64,000 nucleotides of DNA. It comes from Microcoleus sp. AS-A8. GTDB lineage: Bacteria > Cyanobacteriota > Cyanobacteriia > Cyanobacteriales > Coleofasciculaceae. Below the pieces are notes generated by a model. It had not been told where the DNA came from. It searched no databases and worked only from the letters and a program-made list of their open reading frames with translations. Positions within the stretch are counted from its first letter, which is position 1, and each line of letters starts with the position of its first letter. The DNA is taken from assembly GCA_039962225.1 (NCBI GenBank), contig JAMPKV010000013.1:143159-207158 (forward strand). The letters are read 5' to 3'. Below are positions 24,425-32,573 of the stretch, one piece after another. The position numbers and the translations under genes were made by a program.

Positions 24425-24667
24425 TCAATGCATTTACATCAAAAGGTTACAGCGTTTTCCATGTCAGTCAGCCACAGTCTTAGTGGCAGGCAAAATATAG
24501 TGCTGTGGGAGTTCTGGCACTAACGCACCATTCGAGTTCAGGGTAGCAGCCTACATTCAAAGTGTGGAGAGCCACAGAGGGGGAGTATCCTAGCAGCCAC
24601 CTCGCCAAACCCTCCCTCTGTTGAGTCTCGTCGCAGTTCATCAATTAAAGTCTTTAGGGGCAATACC
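24425..24667. other. Leader region of the HetZ gene with hairpin
   Basis: Upstream of hetZ, ACAGAGGG at 24574-24581 pairs with CCCTCTGT at 24614-24621 (8-bp perfect arms, 32-nt loop), 47 nt before the ATG. It could be a leader structure or a terminator of upstream transcription. No canonical NtcA site (GTA-N8-TAC) was found. Confidence 0.3.
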
Positions 24668-25906
24668 ATGAACGTCAAAACAGCTAATTCTATCCATCAA
24701 ACTTCCCAAGGCCACTTCCACGCTCCGGAAATTCTCCCAGGAACTGAATCCCAAGCTCTCAAGGATATGTTACTGGAGGAAATGCGCTCATCCTTCAAGA
24801 GCAGTGGTTTGGTATCACACACTGGATTAGATTCTAGCCGCACGCACTCCGTGGTCAACCGGATTGTGCAAGAGGTGGAACGGATTTGCCGCAAAAGCGA
24901 TCGCATTCAAACTTCCGGTGAAATCCGTTCCTGGCAACTGACACTGGCACGTCATCGCCTACAGAAGTGTCTATCATACTACAAACTGGGTTCAAAGCAA
25001 GGTCGTATCGAATTACATAGCCACTTGAGTGTGATGATTTATCGCCATGTGGCATCCTCTCAAGCCCAACTTAGCTTTTCCGCTCGGTACACCTTAATTG
25101 AGGACTTCTTGCAAGACTTCTATGCCGAGTCCCTCAAAGCCTTCCGGCGGGAAAATGAGGTGGAGGCCGATTACACCCCTCGCACCCAGATTGAACTTGC
25201 CGAGTACATGGCGTTTACCGAGCAGTACGCCAAGCGGCGCATCCAATTGCCTAACCGCAATAACCAGCAACTGATTGTACTCAGAGCGCAGAGCTTTGCT
25301 AAACGGCAACCGAGCGAAACGCCCCTGGATATCGAACAGGCGGTGGAGTTTGCCAAGGGAGAGGAAGCACAGGAGCACAGTCGCTCTCCTGCCATGCAGC
25401 AGGTCAGATTGCGCCTCGTTTCTGAAACCGTTGACCCCAGTGAGGCTGTGTTGCGCGATCGCGTTGTTGCCGAACTGGTACAGTATCTAGAATCTCAGGG
25501 TCACTCCGACTGTGCGGATTACTTAGTCTTAAAATTGCAAGACTTGGCAGCACCCGATATCGACGAAATTCTGGGTCTAACGTCCAGACAGCGGGACTAC
25601 CTGCAACAGCGCTTTAAGTACCATGTGGAGAAATTCTCTCGCTCCTCCCATTGGAAGCTGGTACACCAATGGCTAGGGGCAGACCTTGACCAAAAGCTAG
25701 GCATGTCCTCTGAGCGCTGGGACGCTTTTGTCGGGCAACTCGATGAGCAACAGCAGCAGTTGTTGTCACTCAAACAGGGGCAAAGAACCGATAAAGAGAT
25801 TGCCAAAGTTCTAGGCTGTACACCAAAGCAGGTACAAAAGCGTTGGACAGCTTTGCTGGAAATCGCTTGGAAGACTCGGAATTCATCCGGTAAAAGTGAG
25901 GAATAA
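24668..25906 (+). CDS. hetZ: HetZ-family differentiation regulator
   Basis: A 412-residue protein that I recognise as HetZ by its length and conserved blocks: ERICRKSDRIQTSGEIRSW, ARHRLQKCLSYYKLGS, LIEDFLQDFYAESLKAFRREN, ELAEYMAFTEQYAKRRI, DIDEILGLTSRQRDYLQQRF and a C-terminal helix-turn-helix-like segment (DKEIAKVLGCTPKQVQKRW). In Anabaena HetZ is a DNA-binding regulator of early heterocyst differentiation, working with PatU and HetR; homologues persist in filamentous species without heterocysts. No patU-like gene follows; the next gene is a PHP phosphoesterase 419 bp away. The ATG at 24668 has AGGGGC upstream. Confidence 0.78.
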   Translation: MNVKTANSIHQTSQGHFHAPEILPGTESQALKDMLLEEMRSSFKSSGLVSHTGLDSSRTHSVVNRIVQEVERICRKSDRIQTSGEIRSWQLTLARHRLQKCLSYYKLGSKQGRIELHSHLSVMIYRHVASSQAQLSFSARYTLIEDFLQDFYAESLKAFRRENEVEADYTPRTQIELAEYMAFTEQYAKRRIQLPNRNNQQLIVLRAQSFAKRQPSETPLDIEQAVEFAKGEEAQEHSRSPAMQQVRLRLVSETVDPSEAVLRDRVVAELVQYLESQGHSDCADYLVLKLQDLAAPDIDEILGLTSRQRDYLQQRFKYHVEKFSRSSHWKLVHQWLGADLDQKLGMSSERWDAFVGQLDEQQQQLLSLKQGQRTDKEIAKVLGCTPKQVQKRWTALLEIAWKTRNSSGKSEE

Positions 25907-26324
25907 CGAGTGAGCAAGAATCACTTTCTGGTTAAGAGTTGACGGTGATCAATTAAAGGGGCTAAACTTTCAACTCTTAACTCTTGCTTACTCCTGTACC
26001 CAGCCAAACGAAAAGGATTACCTTCATTACAGAATTTCTGCTCAAGCCACTTACACAATTATTAAGTCTCAGTCATTTAACACTTCAAGCCCTAACTTAG
26101 AGAGCCTTTGGCAATATCTATGTCCGTAAAAAAATGACGAGTTGGCAACACATCTAGGGTATCTACTGCTAATGAATGCCAAAAGTCAATTACGACTAAC
26201 TTTTGCTAAGGTTAGGTTAACAATTGAAAATATATATCGCTTACCTGACCTAGGCTGACAATCTCTCTCGATTGAAGGTAGTATCTCGTCAATTATCAAC
26301 ATATCCAACAACCAGCAGGCAGTT
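25907..26324. other. Intergenic region with inverted repeat
   Basis: 418 bp between hetZ and the PHP gene. GTTAAGAGTTGA (25931-25942) and its complement ending at 25981 form long arms around a 28-nt loop, a possible hetZ terminator. The rest is AT-rich non-coding sequence with the PHP gene promoter presumably in 26180-26300. Confidence 0.4.
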
Positions 26325-27035
26325 ATGGTGGTCAAAATTGATCAAGCTTTAGCTTCACCCCAAATAACAGCACAGGATGCACTCGCGCTCAGGCAAGTCT
26401 GGGCAACCATTGGGCCAGATAGTTGTCCCTGTTCCTATAACTTTCACATGCACACTATCTATTCCGATGGTCAGCTAAAGCCAGAAGATTTGATCAAGCA
26501 GGCGATCGCCATTGGCATCAAAGGACTGGCTATTACCGACCACCACACGATTGGGGGCTACCTCGTCGCTCAAGGCTGGCTGGAATACTTGCATAAGCAA
26601 TCCACTCCTGTCACACCCTATCCTCACCTTTGGACGGGTGTTGAAATCACAGCGAACCTACTCGGCACTGATGTTCATATCCTCGGCTATGCCTTTGATC
26701 CCAAACATCCCGCTATAGAGTCTTATCTCCAAGGCGAAGCACCTCGACATCGCGAAGCTCAGGCGGCAGTCGTGATTGCGGCAATTCAGCAGGCGGGCGG
26801 TTTAGCTGTTTTGGCTCATCCAGGGCGCTACCGACGCCCCGCGGTAGAGTTAATTCCCGCCGTAGCGCATTTAGGCATAGATGGGGTCGAAACCTACTAC
26901 GCCTACGCCAACCCAAACCCCTGGCAAACCAGCCCCATGCAAACGCAGCAAGTCAAACAGTTGAGTGAGGCTTACAATCTGCTGAATACCTGCGGGACGG
27001 ATACTCACGGGATGAATTTACTCCGGCGTCTATGA
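26325..27035 (+). CDS. PHP domain metal-dependent phosphoesterase
   Basis: A 236-residue PHP-family protein with the complete set of metal-binding motifs: FHMHTIYSDG, LAITDHHT, GVEIT, VHILGYAF, VLAHPGRY and CGTDTHG. These trinuclear metal centres hydrolyse phosphoesters; relatives include 3',5'-nucleoside bisphosphate phosphatases and 5'-3' exonucleases (TrpH/RNase AM). It ends soon after the last motif, as in the short cyanobacterial group. It is followed convergently by the acyl-CoA dehydrogenase gene. Confidence 0.87.
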   Translation: MVVKIDQALASPQITAQDALALRQVWATIGPDSCPCSYNFHMHTIYSDGQLKPEDLIKQAIAIGIKGLAITDHHTIGGYLVAQGWLEYLHKQSTPVTPYPHLWTGVEITANLLGTDVHILGYAFDPKHPAIESYLQGEAPRHREAQAAVVIAAIQQAGGLAVLAHPGRYRRPAVELIPAVAHLGIDGVETYYAYANPNPWQTSPMQTQQVKQLSEAYNLLNTCGTDTHGMNLLRRL

Positions 27036-27118
27036 CGAAGTGAGGAGTGAGGCGTCACGCAGGGATTAGCGGTGAGAAAAACCGCATCGCCTCTTGAACA
27101 ATCAAAGGTTGAATACAA

Positions 27119-28255
27119 TCACTCAAACCTATCTGAAACAACCAACTGAGCAAGAGTCGCTTCCATGACGGCAGTGGTTTGCCCCGAAACGGTAAATACC
27201 AATGCCTCACGATAGACTCGCTGTGCTGCATGATATCGGTAATTCGCTGCACCGCTAGAAACCGTCACCGCCGCACTCGCACAGCGTTGCGCGAGATTAA
27301 TCGCCCACGCTCGCACTTGCAGGCGCTCTTCCCATGTCTGGGCGTCGGGTGGTAACGCCTGCATCATCGCAGATTGACAGTGAGTGAGTTCGGCGTCGAG
27401 AGCGTCAAACGCTTGCTTGATGAAGGGCAGTTGTTTAGCCTGGTAAGCCGCTTCAACAATATCAAGCCCTGCTCTGGCACAGCCCAGGGAATAAAAACCG
27501 TGATGCAGAACATTCTTTTTATCGTTCTCGTGAATTGCCCCTATGGGTTTGATAAAGATGACACGCTCTTGGGGTAAAAACCAATGGGTGAGTGTTGCCG
27601 TAACAGTATGGGTTGAGGACATGGCTCCCATTTGCATTGGCTCACTAAAGGTAATGGTTCCTCCAGTTTCTTGGACTGTTTCCACAAACGGGACAACACC
27701 ATAAACCGCCCGACCATCCGGAAGTGCCGCACCCACAATAAAATCCTGAAAGAAGCCAAAACCCGTTACCCAAAGCACCTTTCCTCCCAGGTGATACCCG
27801 CCTTCTACGGGAATGGCTTTCATAATCGGGTCACCTGGGCGTCGTAGGTGGGAAAAGCCGATCCCCACTAATACCTCACCCTTGCTCATATAGGGCAGAT
27901 ATTGCTGTTTTAACGCTTCATTTTCACTGTTGGTGAAGAATCCTGCCGCACTTTGGTGTTGAGTTTGGAGAAAATTCAAAGCCCCCGAATAGCGGGGAAC
28001 GAGCTGTTGGAAGTGGCGATAGGTGATTTCACTCACTTGTGCACCTCCCCAAACTTGGGGAACCCGTAGCGCGAGTAAGGAGCGCTCGCCCATACCCTGG
28101 AGCGCCTTTTTTAAAACCTCTGGATTGTCATCAATCTCTGAAGCCACGGGCGCAACAAACTCCCGAAGATAAGCCTCCGCAAGATTTAATAGCGCTTGCT
28201 GGTCTTCCTGTTCAATCTTATGAGCAACACCCTGATTCACGGTCGTTGATGACAT
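27119..28255 (-). CDS. Acyl-CoA dehydrogenase family flavoprotein
   Basis: About 378 residues beginning MSSTTVNQG. The domain order is that of acyl-CoA dehydrogenases: helical N-domain (LREFVAPVASEID), middle beta domain with GIGFSHLRRPGDPI and GYHLGGKVLWVTGF (FAD contact), and helical C-domain ending AQLVVSDRFE. A canonical catalytic Glu could not be placed, so it may be a DszC/SfnB-like monooxygenase or a divergent dehydrogenase; the substrate is unknown. An upstream in-frame start at 28378 was rejected because its 41 extra residues are Cys/His/Arg-rich and unlike the family. Confidence 0.8.
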   Translation of the reverse strand: MSSTTVNQGVAHKIEQEDQQALLNLAEAYLREFVAPVASEIDDNPEVLKKALQGMGERSLLALRVPQVWGGAQVSEITYRHFQQLVPRYSGALNFLQTQHQSAAGFFTNSENEALKQQYLPYMSKGEVLVGIGFSHLRRPGDPIMKAIPVEGGYHLGGKVLWVTGFGFFQDFIVGAALPDGRAVYGVVPFVETVQETGGTITFSEPMQMGAMSSTHTVTATLTHWFLPQERVIFIKPIGAIHENDKKNVLHHGFYSLGCARAGLDIVEAAYQAKQLPFIKQAFDALDAELTHCQSAMMQALPPDAQTWEERLQVRAWAINLAQRCASAAVTVSSGAANYRYHAAQRVYREALVFTVSGQTTAVMEATLAQLVVSDRFE

Positions 28256-28325
28256 CTGATATACCGTTTTGCTGTGAGCCCTATATCTCAGAACACGACC
28301 ATGTCGTGCCCTCTGTGCCTCTATT

Positions 28326-28658
28326 TTATGAAGATGAAGATTCAGTCCACAACAACCGCAGGCGCTGGTCAAAGCCACCCCGTTCCGTTCGCTTGTGTCT
28401 TTGTTCCTTCACTAAGGCTTCGCGTTCAATCCCATACACTTTTAGGATTGCATCAATCACTTCTTGCAAGTCGGCTAACTCGCTCACTAAATTTTCCGGA
28501 GTCGCCACCACCGCTTCTTGAGCTTCTTCCAGCAGCTTTTCTCGCAATGCTTGACTAAACTCCGCCTCAGACATCAATGCTACTTCGCACTGCTTCCCTG
28601 CTTGGCGAATAATTTCCGGAATACCGTCTCGCACGAGCTTATTGTGTTCTTGGCGCAT
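28326..28658 (-). CDS. MazG-like nucleotide pyrophosphohydrolase
   Basis: A 110-residue protein starting with NKLVRDGIPEII, the signature of the phosphoribosyl-ATP pyrophosphohydrolase-like/MazG family. The metal-binding helices appear as EEAQEAVVA and VSELADLQEVIDAI (ExxE and ExxD). Such enzymes hydrolyse non-canonical NTPs to NMP and pyrophosphate. It lies upstream of the acyl-CoA dehydrogenase on the same strand, 70 bp away, and may share its transcript. Confidence 0.82.
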   Translation of the reverse strand: MRQEHNKLVRDGIPEIIRQAGKQCEVALMSEAEFSQALREKLLEEAQEAVVATPENLVSELADLQEVIDAILKVYGIEREALVKEQRHKRTERGGFDQRLRLLWTESSSS

Positions 28659-28686
28659 GAAGAAGCTAGCTCAAAACTGATGAGGA

Positions 28687-28803
28687 CTAGGTAACAGGTA
28701 CGGCAAAAGAGTAGGCCAGAAGGATGAAAGCAACACCCACAACGGCGCAAACGACAAGGGGGAGTAACTGGGAGAACAGATAGCTGTGAAAAATTCCAAG
28801 CAT
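28687..28803 (-). CDS. 38-residue single-span membrane protein
   Basis: A short frame with ATG at 28803 and TAG at 28687-28689. The peptide is MLGIFHSYLFSQ followed by a hydrophobic helix of about 22 residues (LPLVVCAVVGVAFILLAYSF) and the tail AVPVT. Size and single-helix layout resemble small thylakoid or respiratory complex subunits, but it matches none that I can recall (PsbX, PsaI, PsaJ, PetG/L/M/N, Ycf12). It ends 28 bp before the MazG-like gene start on the same strand. The ribosome-binding site is weak (GAGATT). Confidence 0.45.
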   Translation of the reverse strand: MLGIFHSYLFSQLLPLVVCAVVGVAFILLAYSFAVPVT

Positions 28804-29123
28804 GTGTAAATCTCAAAGACTAAGTAGAGAGTATGAGTTCATGTTGTTCTTAAACACGGCTCACCACCTCTCTCTTTTGTCCCAAATCCGGCGGGAGTTG
28901 GCTGTTTCCATAGACTGAGTATATTTACGCATTAAACATAAGTCTAAATCCTTCATGCCTATTTAGGATAGTCTTTGAGCGAATCATTTTAGGCGAATTA
29001 TTTTTTTAGGTGTCTCAAAAAAGGATTGACGGTAGGGTCAACAAAGTGTATTTTAAATCAAAAAATAAATAAAATAAAGATACGTCTTTGCGGCTGTGAT
29101 GTCAGACGGGTGAAGTAAAATTC
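28804..29123. other. AT-rich intergenic region
   Basis: 320 bp between divergent genes. The section 28980-29090 is very AT-rich and precedes an AT-rich gene pair. No repeat, RNA gene or credible small ORF was seen other than the promoter region implied on both sides. Confidence 0.35.
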
Positions 29124-29876
29124 ATGGTTAAAATATCAGTAATTTTACCTGTTTATAATGAATTAGAATGCATCAATGAAACCTTTGAAGCCGTTTTAGA
29201 ATACTCTAAAATTCACACCGTTTATCAATTTATTTTTGTAGATGATGGTTCTACTGATGGCACCCAATATCTGTTAAAAACAAAAATAGCAGAGACAAAG
29301 CAAATTTATCCTATATCTCTAATTTATTACGAACAAAACCAAGGTAAAGGTTATGCAATAAAAAAAGGCTTAGAATCAACCTGTGGAGATTATATTTGCT
29401 TTATAGATAGCGATTTGGCTTATTCGTTATATCATCTAGATTTTCTGGCTGAGCAATTAAAGTTATTTGATGTGGTTATTGGCTGTAGGAATCTGATTCC
29501 TGATAATTTTAAACGAGTAAAACCCATGAGATTTTTGGCAGGAAAACTATTTAATTGGATGACTCAAGGTATACTATCTCTCAAATTTAGTGATGTTCAA
29601 GCTGGCTTAAAGGGGTTTAGAAGAGATGTGGCACAGACTTTATTCGAGAAACAAACGATAAAAAGATTTTGCTTTGATGTTGAGCTAATTTACTTAGCTC
29701 AAAAGATGGGATATACCATTGGTGAGATTCCAGCGTTTATTTCCAGTAGTCATTCAAGTAAAATATCAAAAGTGAATCTAGTTAAAGATTCATTGATGAT
29801 GTTCCAGAGCCTCATTCAAATCAAAATTAATGATAATTTAGGTCTCTATGAAAAAGTCTATATTGTTGAGTTTTGA
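29124..29876 (+). CDS. Glycosyltransferase family 2 (DPM1-like)
   Basis: A 250-residue GT2 enzyme of the dolichol/polyprenyl-phosphate sugar synthase type: ISVILPVYNELECI, the nucleotide-binding FVDDGSTDGT, NQGKGYAIKKGL, the DxD-type CFIDSDLAY, and FSDVQAGLKGFRRD with RFCFDVELIYLAQKMG. No transmembrane tail follows. It probably transfers a sugar to polyprenyl phosphate. It overlaps the next gene by 29 bp. The pair is much more AT-rich than its surroundings, with many AAA/ATT codons, suggesting acquisition. Confidence 0.88.
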   Translation: MVKISVILPVYNELECINETFEAVLEYSKIHTVYQFIFVDDGSTDGTQYLLKTKIAETKQIYPISLIYYEQNQGKGYAIKKGLESTCGDYICFIDSDLAYSLYHLDFLAEQLKLFDVVIGCRNLIPDNFKRVKPMRFLAGKLFNWMTQGILSLKFSDVQAGLKGFRRDVAQTLFEKQTIKRFCFDVELIYLAQKMGYTIGEIPAFISSSHSSKISKVNLVKDSLMMFQSLIQIKINDNLGLYEKVYIVEF

Positions 29877-30627
29877 TATCGAAGAATTTGATATTCCGGA
29901 AGAATATGGACAGAAAATCGATGAAAATAAGCAGTTTTATGTTTCCTTGCAAGGATTAAAATCTGTTATTTCGCTCATCGATTTATTAGAGATAAGAGCG
30001 ACATTTTTTGTGACAGCTAATTTTGCGATTCATCATCAAGAGATGATACGGATAATTTCCCAAAATCATGAAATTGCTTCTCATGGCTTCTACCACTCTT
30101 CCTTCAGCTTGGAAGATTTAGAAAAATCTCGAACAACCTTAGAACAAATTACGAATAGTCGCGTTACGGGCTTCAGAATGCCTCGGCTGATGGACGTTGA
30201 TGATACAGCCCTGCACACAGCAGGCTATCAATATAACTCGTCCATGAATCCCACGTATATTCCAGGACGATACAATAATTTTTTCAAACAGAGGACAGTC
30301 TATTACTCCAATGACATATGCAATATTCCAGTTTCTGTAACGCCCAGAATTCGATTTCCTCTGTTTTGGTTGAGCTTTAAAAACTTCCCTTTATTATGGA
30401 TGAAAATCGCCTCTCAGAGAACTCTTCAGTATGATTCTTACCTGTGCCTCTATTTTCATCCTTGGGAGTTTACGGATATTCAGGATTTTTACCTCCCTAG
30501 TTTTATTAAAAGACACTCTGGTCGTGTAATGGTTGAGCGATTAAGAAAGTATTTGGGCTGGCTCAAAAACCAAGGAGAATTTATGACTTTTTCAGAATTT
30601 ATTCATTCAAAAAATTTCTATCAATAG
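29848..30627 (+). CDS. Polysaccharide deacetylase (NodB-like, CE4)
   Basis: A 259-residue CE4-family protein: LLSFDIEEFDIPEEYG (catalytic Asp and metal Asp), ATFFVTANFA, the metal-binding HEIASHGFYHSSF (HxxxH), a TGFRMPRLM motif that corresponds to motif 3 (RxP), and CLYFHPWEF near the C-terminus. It should remove N-acetyl groups from an amino-sugar polymer or lipid-linked sugar. No signal peptide was seen, so a cytoplasmic lipid-linked substrate made with the overlapping GT2 is a reasonable guess. Confidence 0.85.
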   Translation: MKKSILLSFDIEEFDIPEEYGQKIDENKQFYVSLQGLKSVISLIDLLEIRATFFVTANFAIHHQEMIRIISQNHEIASHGFYHSSFSLEDLEKSRTTLEQITNSRVTGFRMPRLMDVDDTALHTAGYQYNSSMNPTYIPGRYNNFFKQRTVYYSNDICNIPVSVTPRIRFPLFWLSFKNFPLLWMKIASQRTLQYDSYLCLYFHPWEFTDIQDFYLPSFIKRHSGRVMVERLRKYLGWLKNQGEFMTFSEFIHSKNFYQ

Positions 30628-30651
30628 AGGGGTCAACTAGAGAATTGATAT

Positions 30652-31494
30652 TTATTTATGAATATAGACAGGCTTGTTTTTAAGTTTGTCAGCCAGCGGC
30701 CTAACTTTGGCGATTATTTCCATTAACGGTTTATACTCAGGAACCCTGCTGTTGGTTAAGTATCCGGCTGCTTGTATCGCGTTGGGGGAAGCAGAGGCTA
30801 AAGCCTTACGAATTCGCTCTTGTTGGTAGAGTTCTACCATGGGTCCTACAATAATCGAACCTGGAGGAACCGAATCGCTATGAATCACTCGGTAATTCGT
30901 CTGCTTAAAGCCTTGGCGGTAACGTTCCAAATCAGCTAAAGATAAAGCTCCAGCGGCTACCTGTTTCTGATCGATCCATTCCAGAACTGTTTTTGGTGTG
31001 GGAGCAATTCGTACCTCGGCTAGAGTAAGACCATAGAGATTATAGAGGGGTAAAGAATAGCCCGTAGCCGAACCCGGTTGGCCTAACGCGATCGCTTTGC
31101 CCTTAAGGTCTGTTAATTTTTTAAAAGGACTTTCCTCTCGCACCACAATTAGCGATCGCATCTTTTCCACTCCTTCTAGAGGAAAAAGTGGCGAATACTG
31201 TTCCTCAAAAATTGCGATCGCCGCTAAACCCGGAGGCGCGAAGACTAACGACCAATTTTTGCGTTTAATCTGTTCAACTGCCTTGATTTCGTTGTACGCC
31301 GGTTCCAACTCTATCATCGTCTTGAGTTGAGCCTCTAGGTAGTCAAAAAGCGGTGAGTATTGCTCAATTGAGCGATCGCCTTCACCGTAACTGACTACCC
31401 CAATGCTTAATTTCCCTAGTTTCGACGTTTCTGCTGTTTTACAAGCTGTCAGGAGGAATAGTATCTGCCACAGGAAGAGACGGCGTGAAAACAT
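30652..31494 (-). CDS. PhnD-like substrate-binding lipoprotein
   Basis: A 280-residue periplasmic binding protein of the phosphate/phosphonate (PhnD/TakP-like) type. The N-terminus has a lipobox LTAC (Cys18), so it is lipid-anchored. Family landmarks are LSIGVVSYGEGD, FDYLEAQLKTMI, WSLVFAPPG, SPFKKLTDLKGKAIALGQPGS and the GALS hinge. No ABC permease or ATPase is nearby. It is divergent from the haem-motif sensor at 31627 with only 132 bp between, an arrangement suggesting a ligand-sensing rather than a transport role. Confidence 0.82.
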   Translation of the reverse strand: MFSRRLFLWQILFLLTACKTAETSKLGKLSIGVVSYGEGDRSIEQYSPLFDYLEAQLKTMIELEPAYNEIKAVEQIKRKNWSLVFAPPGLAAIAIFEEQYSPLFPLEGVEKMRSLIVVREESPFKKLTDLKGKAIALGQPGSATGYSLPLYNLYGLTLAEVRIAPTPKTVLEWIDQKQVAAGALSLADLERYRQGFKQTNYRVIHSDSVPPGSIIVGPMVELYQQERIRKALASASPNAIQAAGYLTNSRVPEYKPLMEIIAKVRPLADKLKNKPVYIHK

Positions 31495-31626
31495 AGTTGA
31501 AGAATGAGGAAATTTAACTCTTGAGCTTTTACTGTATAACAGAGTTATCAGATAGTCATTTTCCTGTTGTTTGGGTCATATATTTGTTACAAAAATTCCC
31601 AAATTATCGCTATAAGGAGGCTTCCG

Positions 31627-32532
31627 ATGTTCAAAAATCTCAAGTTAGGTACCAAACTCAATTTACTTTTACTGTTGATTTTCTTAGGTGTGGTTGGCAT
31701 CAGTGGTTTAGCGCTATCTAAAATTTTAGGGGATAATGCGAAAGAAAAAGTCGCTTCCCAGGCTTTCCTATTGCTCGAAACGATGAGTTCTGTCCGTGAC
31801 TACACAGCGACTCAAATCAACCCTGAGTTAGCACCTCGCTTAGAAAAAGAAGATTGGTTTTTACCACAAACGGTACCCGCTTATTCAGCGCGTGAAGTTT
31901 TTGAGAAATTACGTAAACGCGAGCAATATAGTAACTTTTTCTATAAAGAAGCAACTTTAAATCCCACGAATCAACGCGATAAAGCTGACGCTTTTGAAAC
32001 CGCTGTGGTTGAAAGATTTCGGAAACAATCAGGAATCCAAGAAGTAACAGGATTTCGTTCCCTTCCGAGTGGAGAAATCTTTTATGTCGCTCGCCCCTTG
32101 GTAATTTCTGACCAAAGCTGCCTACGCTGCCACAGCACTCCCGAACAGGCTCCTAAAAGTCAAATTGCTACTTACGGTCGTGACAACGGTTTTGGTTGGA
32201 AACTCAATGAAATTATTGGTGCAAAAGTCATATCAGTCCCCGCCAGTGCCGTGTTTAATGAAGCTCGGCATTTGCAAGTCTTGGTCATCGGCAGCCTCAG
32301 TGTTTTCTTTCTGCTAGCCATGATTATTATTAATCTATTTCTCAAATTTGCGGTTACTAATCCCCTGAAGCGGATGGCTCACTTGTCGAAACAAGTCAGT
32401 ACTGGTGACATGAAGGGCGAATTTGAACACCCAGCTCATGATGAAATTGGGATATTAGCCGCCTCTCTGAATCGGATGAAAGTCAGCTTGGAAATGGCGA
32501 TGAATATGTTGAATACAGAAATACAAGAGTGA
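31627..32532 (+). CDS. DUF3365-HAMP sensor with haem c motif
   Basis: A 301-residue transmembrane sensor: TM1 (about 9-31), a periplasmic DUF3365 (Tll0287-like) domain with a c-type haem motif CLRCH (Cys165, Cys168, His169), TM2 (about 217-241) and a cytoplasmic HAMP domain (VTNPLKRMAHLSKQVSTGD...DEIGILAASLNRM). No kinase or cyclase domain follows, so output must go through a partner. The DUF3365 family is suspected to sense redox or ligands. The ATG at 31627 follows a perfect AAGGAGG at 31614-31620; an upstream in-frame start at 31567 lacks one. Confidence 0.85.
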   Translation: MFKNLKLGTKLNLLLLLIFLGVVGISGLALSKILGDNAKEKVASQAFLLLETMSSVRDYTATQINPELAPRLEKEDWFLPQTVPAYSAREVFEKLRKREQYSNFFYKEATLNPTNQRDKADAFETAVVERFRKQSGIQEVTGFRSLPSGEIFYVARPLVISDQSCLRCHSTPEQAPKSQIATYGRDNGFGWKLNEIIGAKVISVPASAVFNEARHLQVLVIGSLSVFFLLAMIIINLFLKFAVTNPLKRMAHLSKQVSTGDMKGEFEHPAHDEIGILAASLNRMKVSLEMAMNMLNTEIQE

Positions 32533-32573
32533 GGGGATAACCGCTGGGTAACCGCTTGCCCTGACCTTCAGTT

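Noticed and set aside
24541..24560. GTAGCAGCCTAC as NtcA site upstream of hetZ
   Set aside because: Spacing is GTA-N6-TAC rather than the required GTA-N8-TAC.
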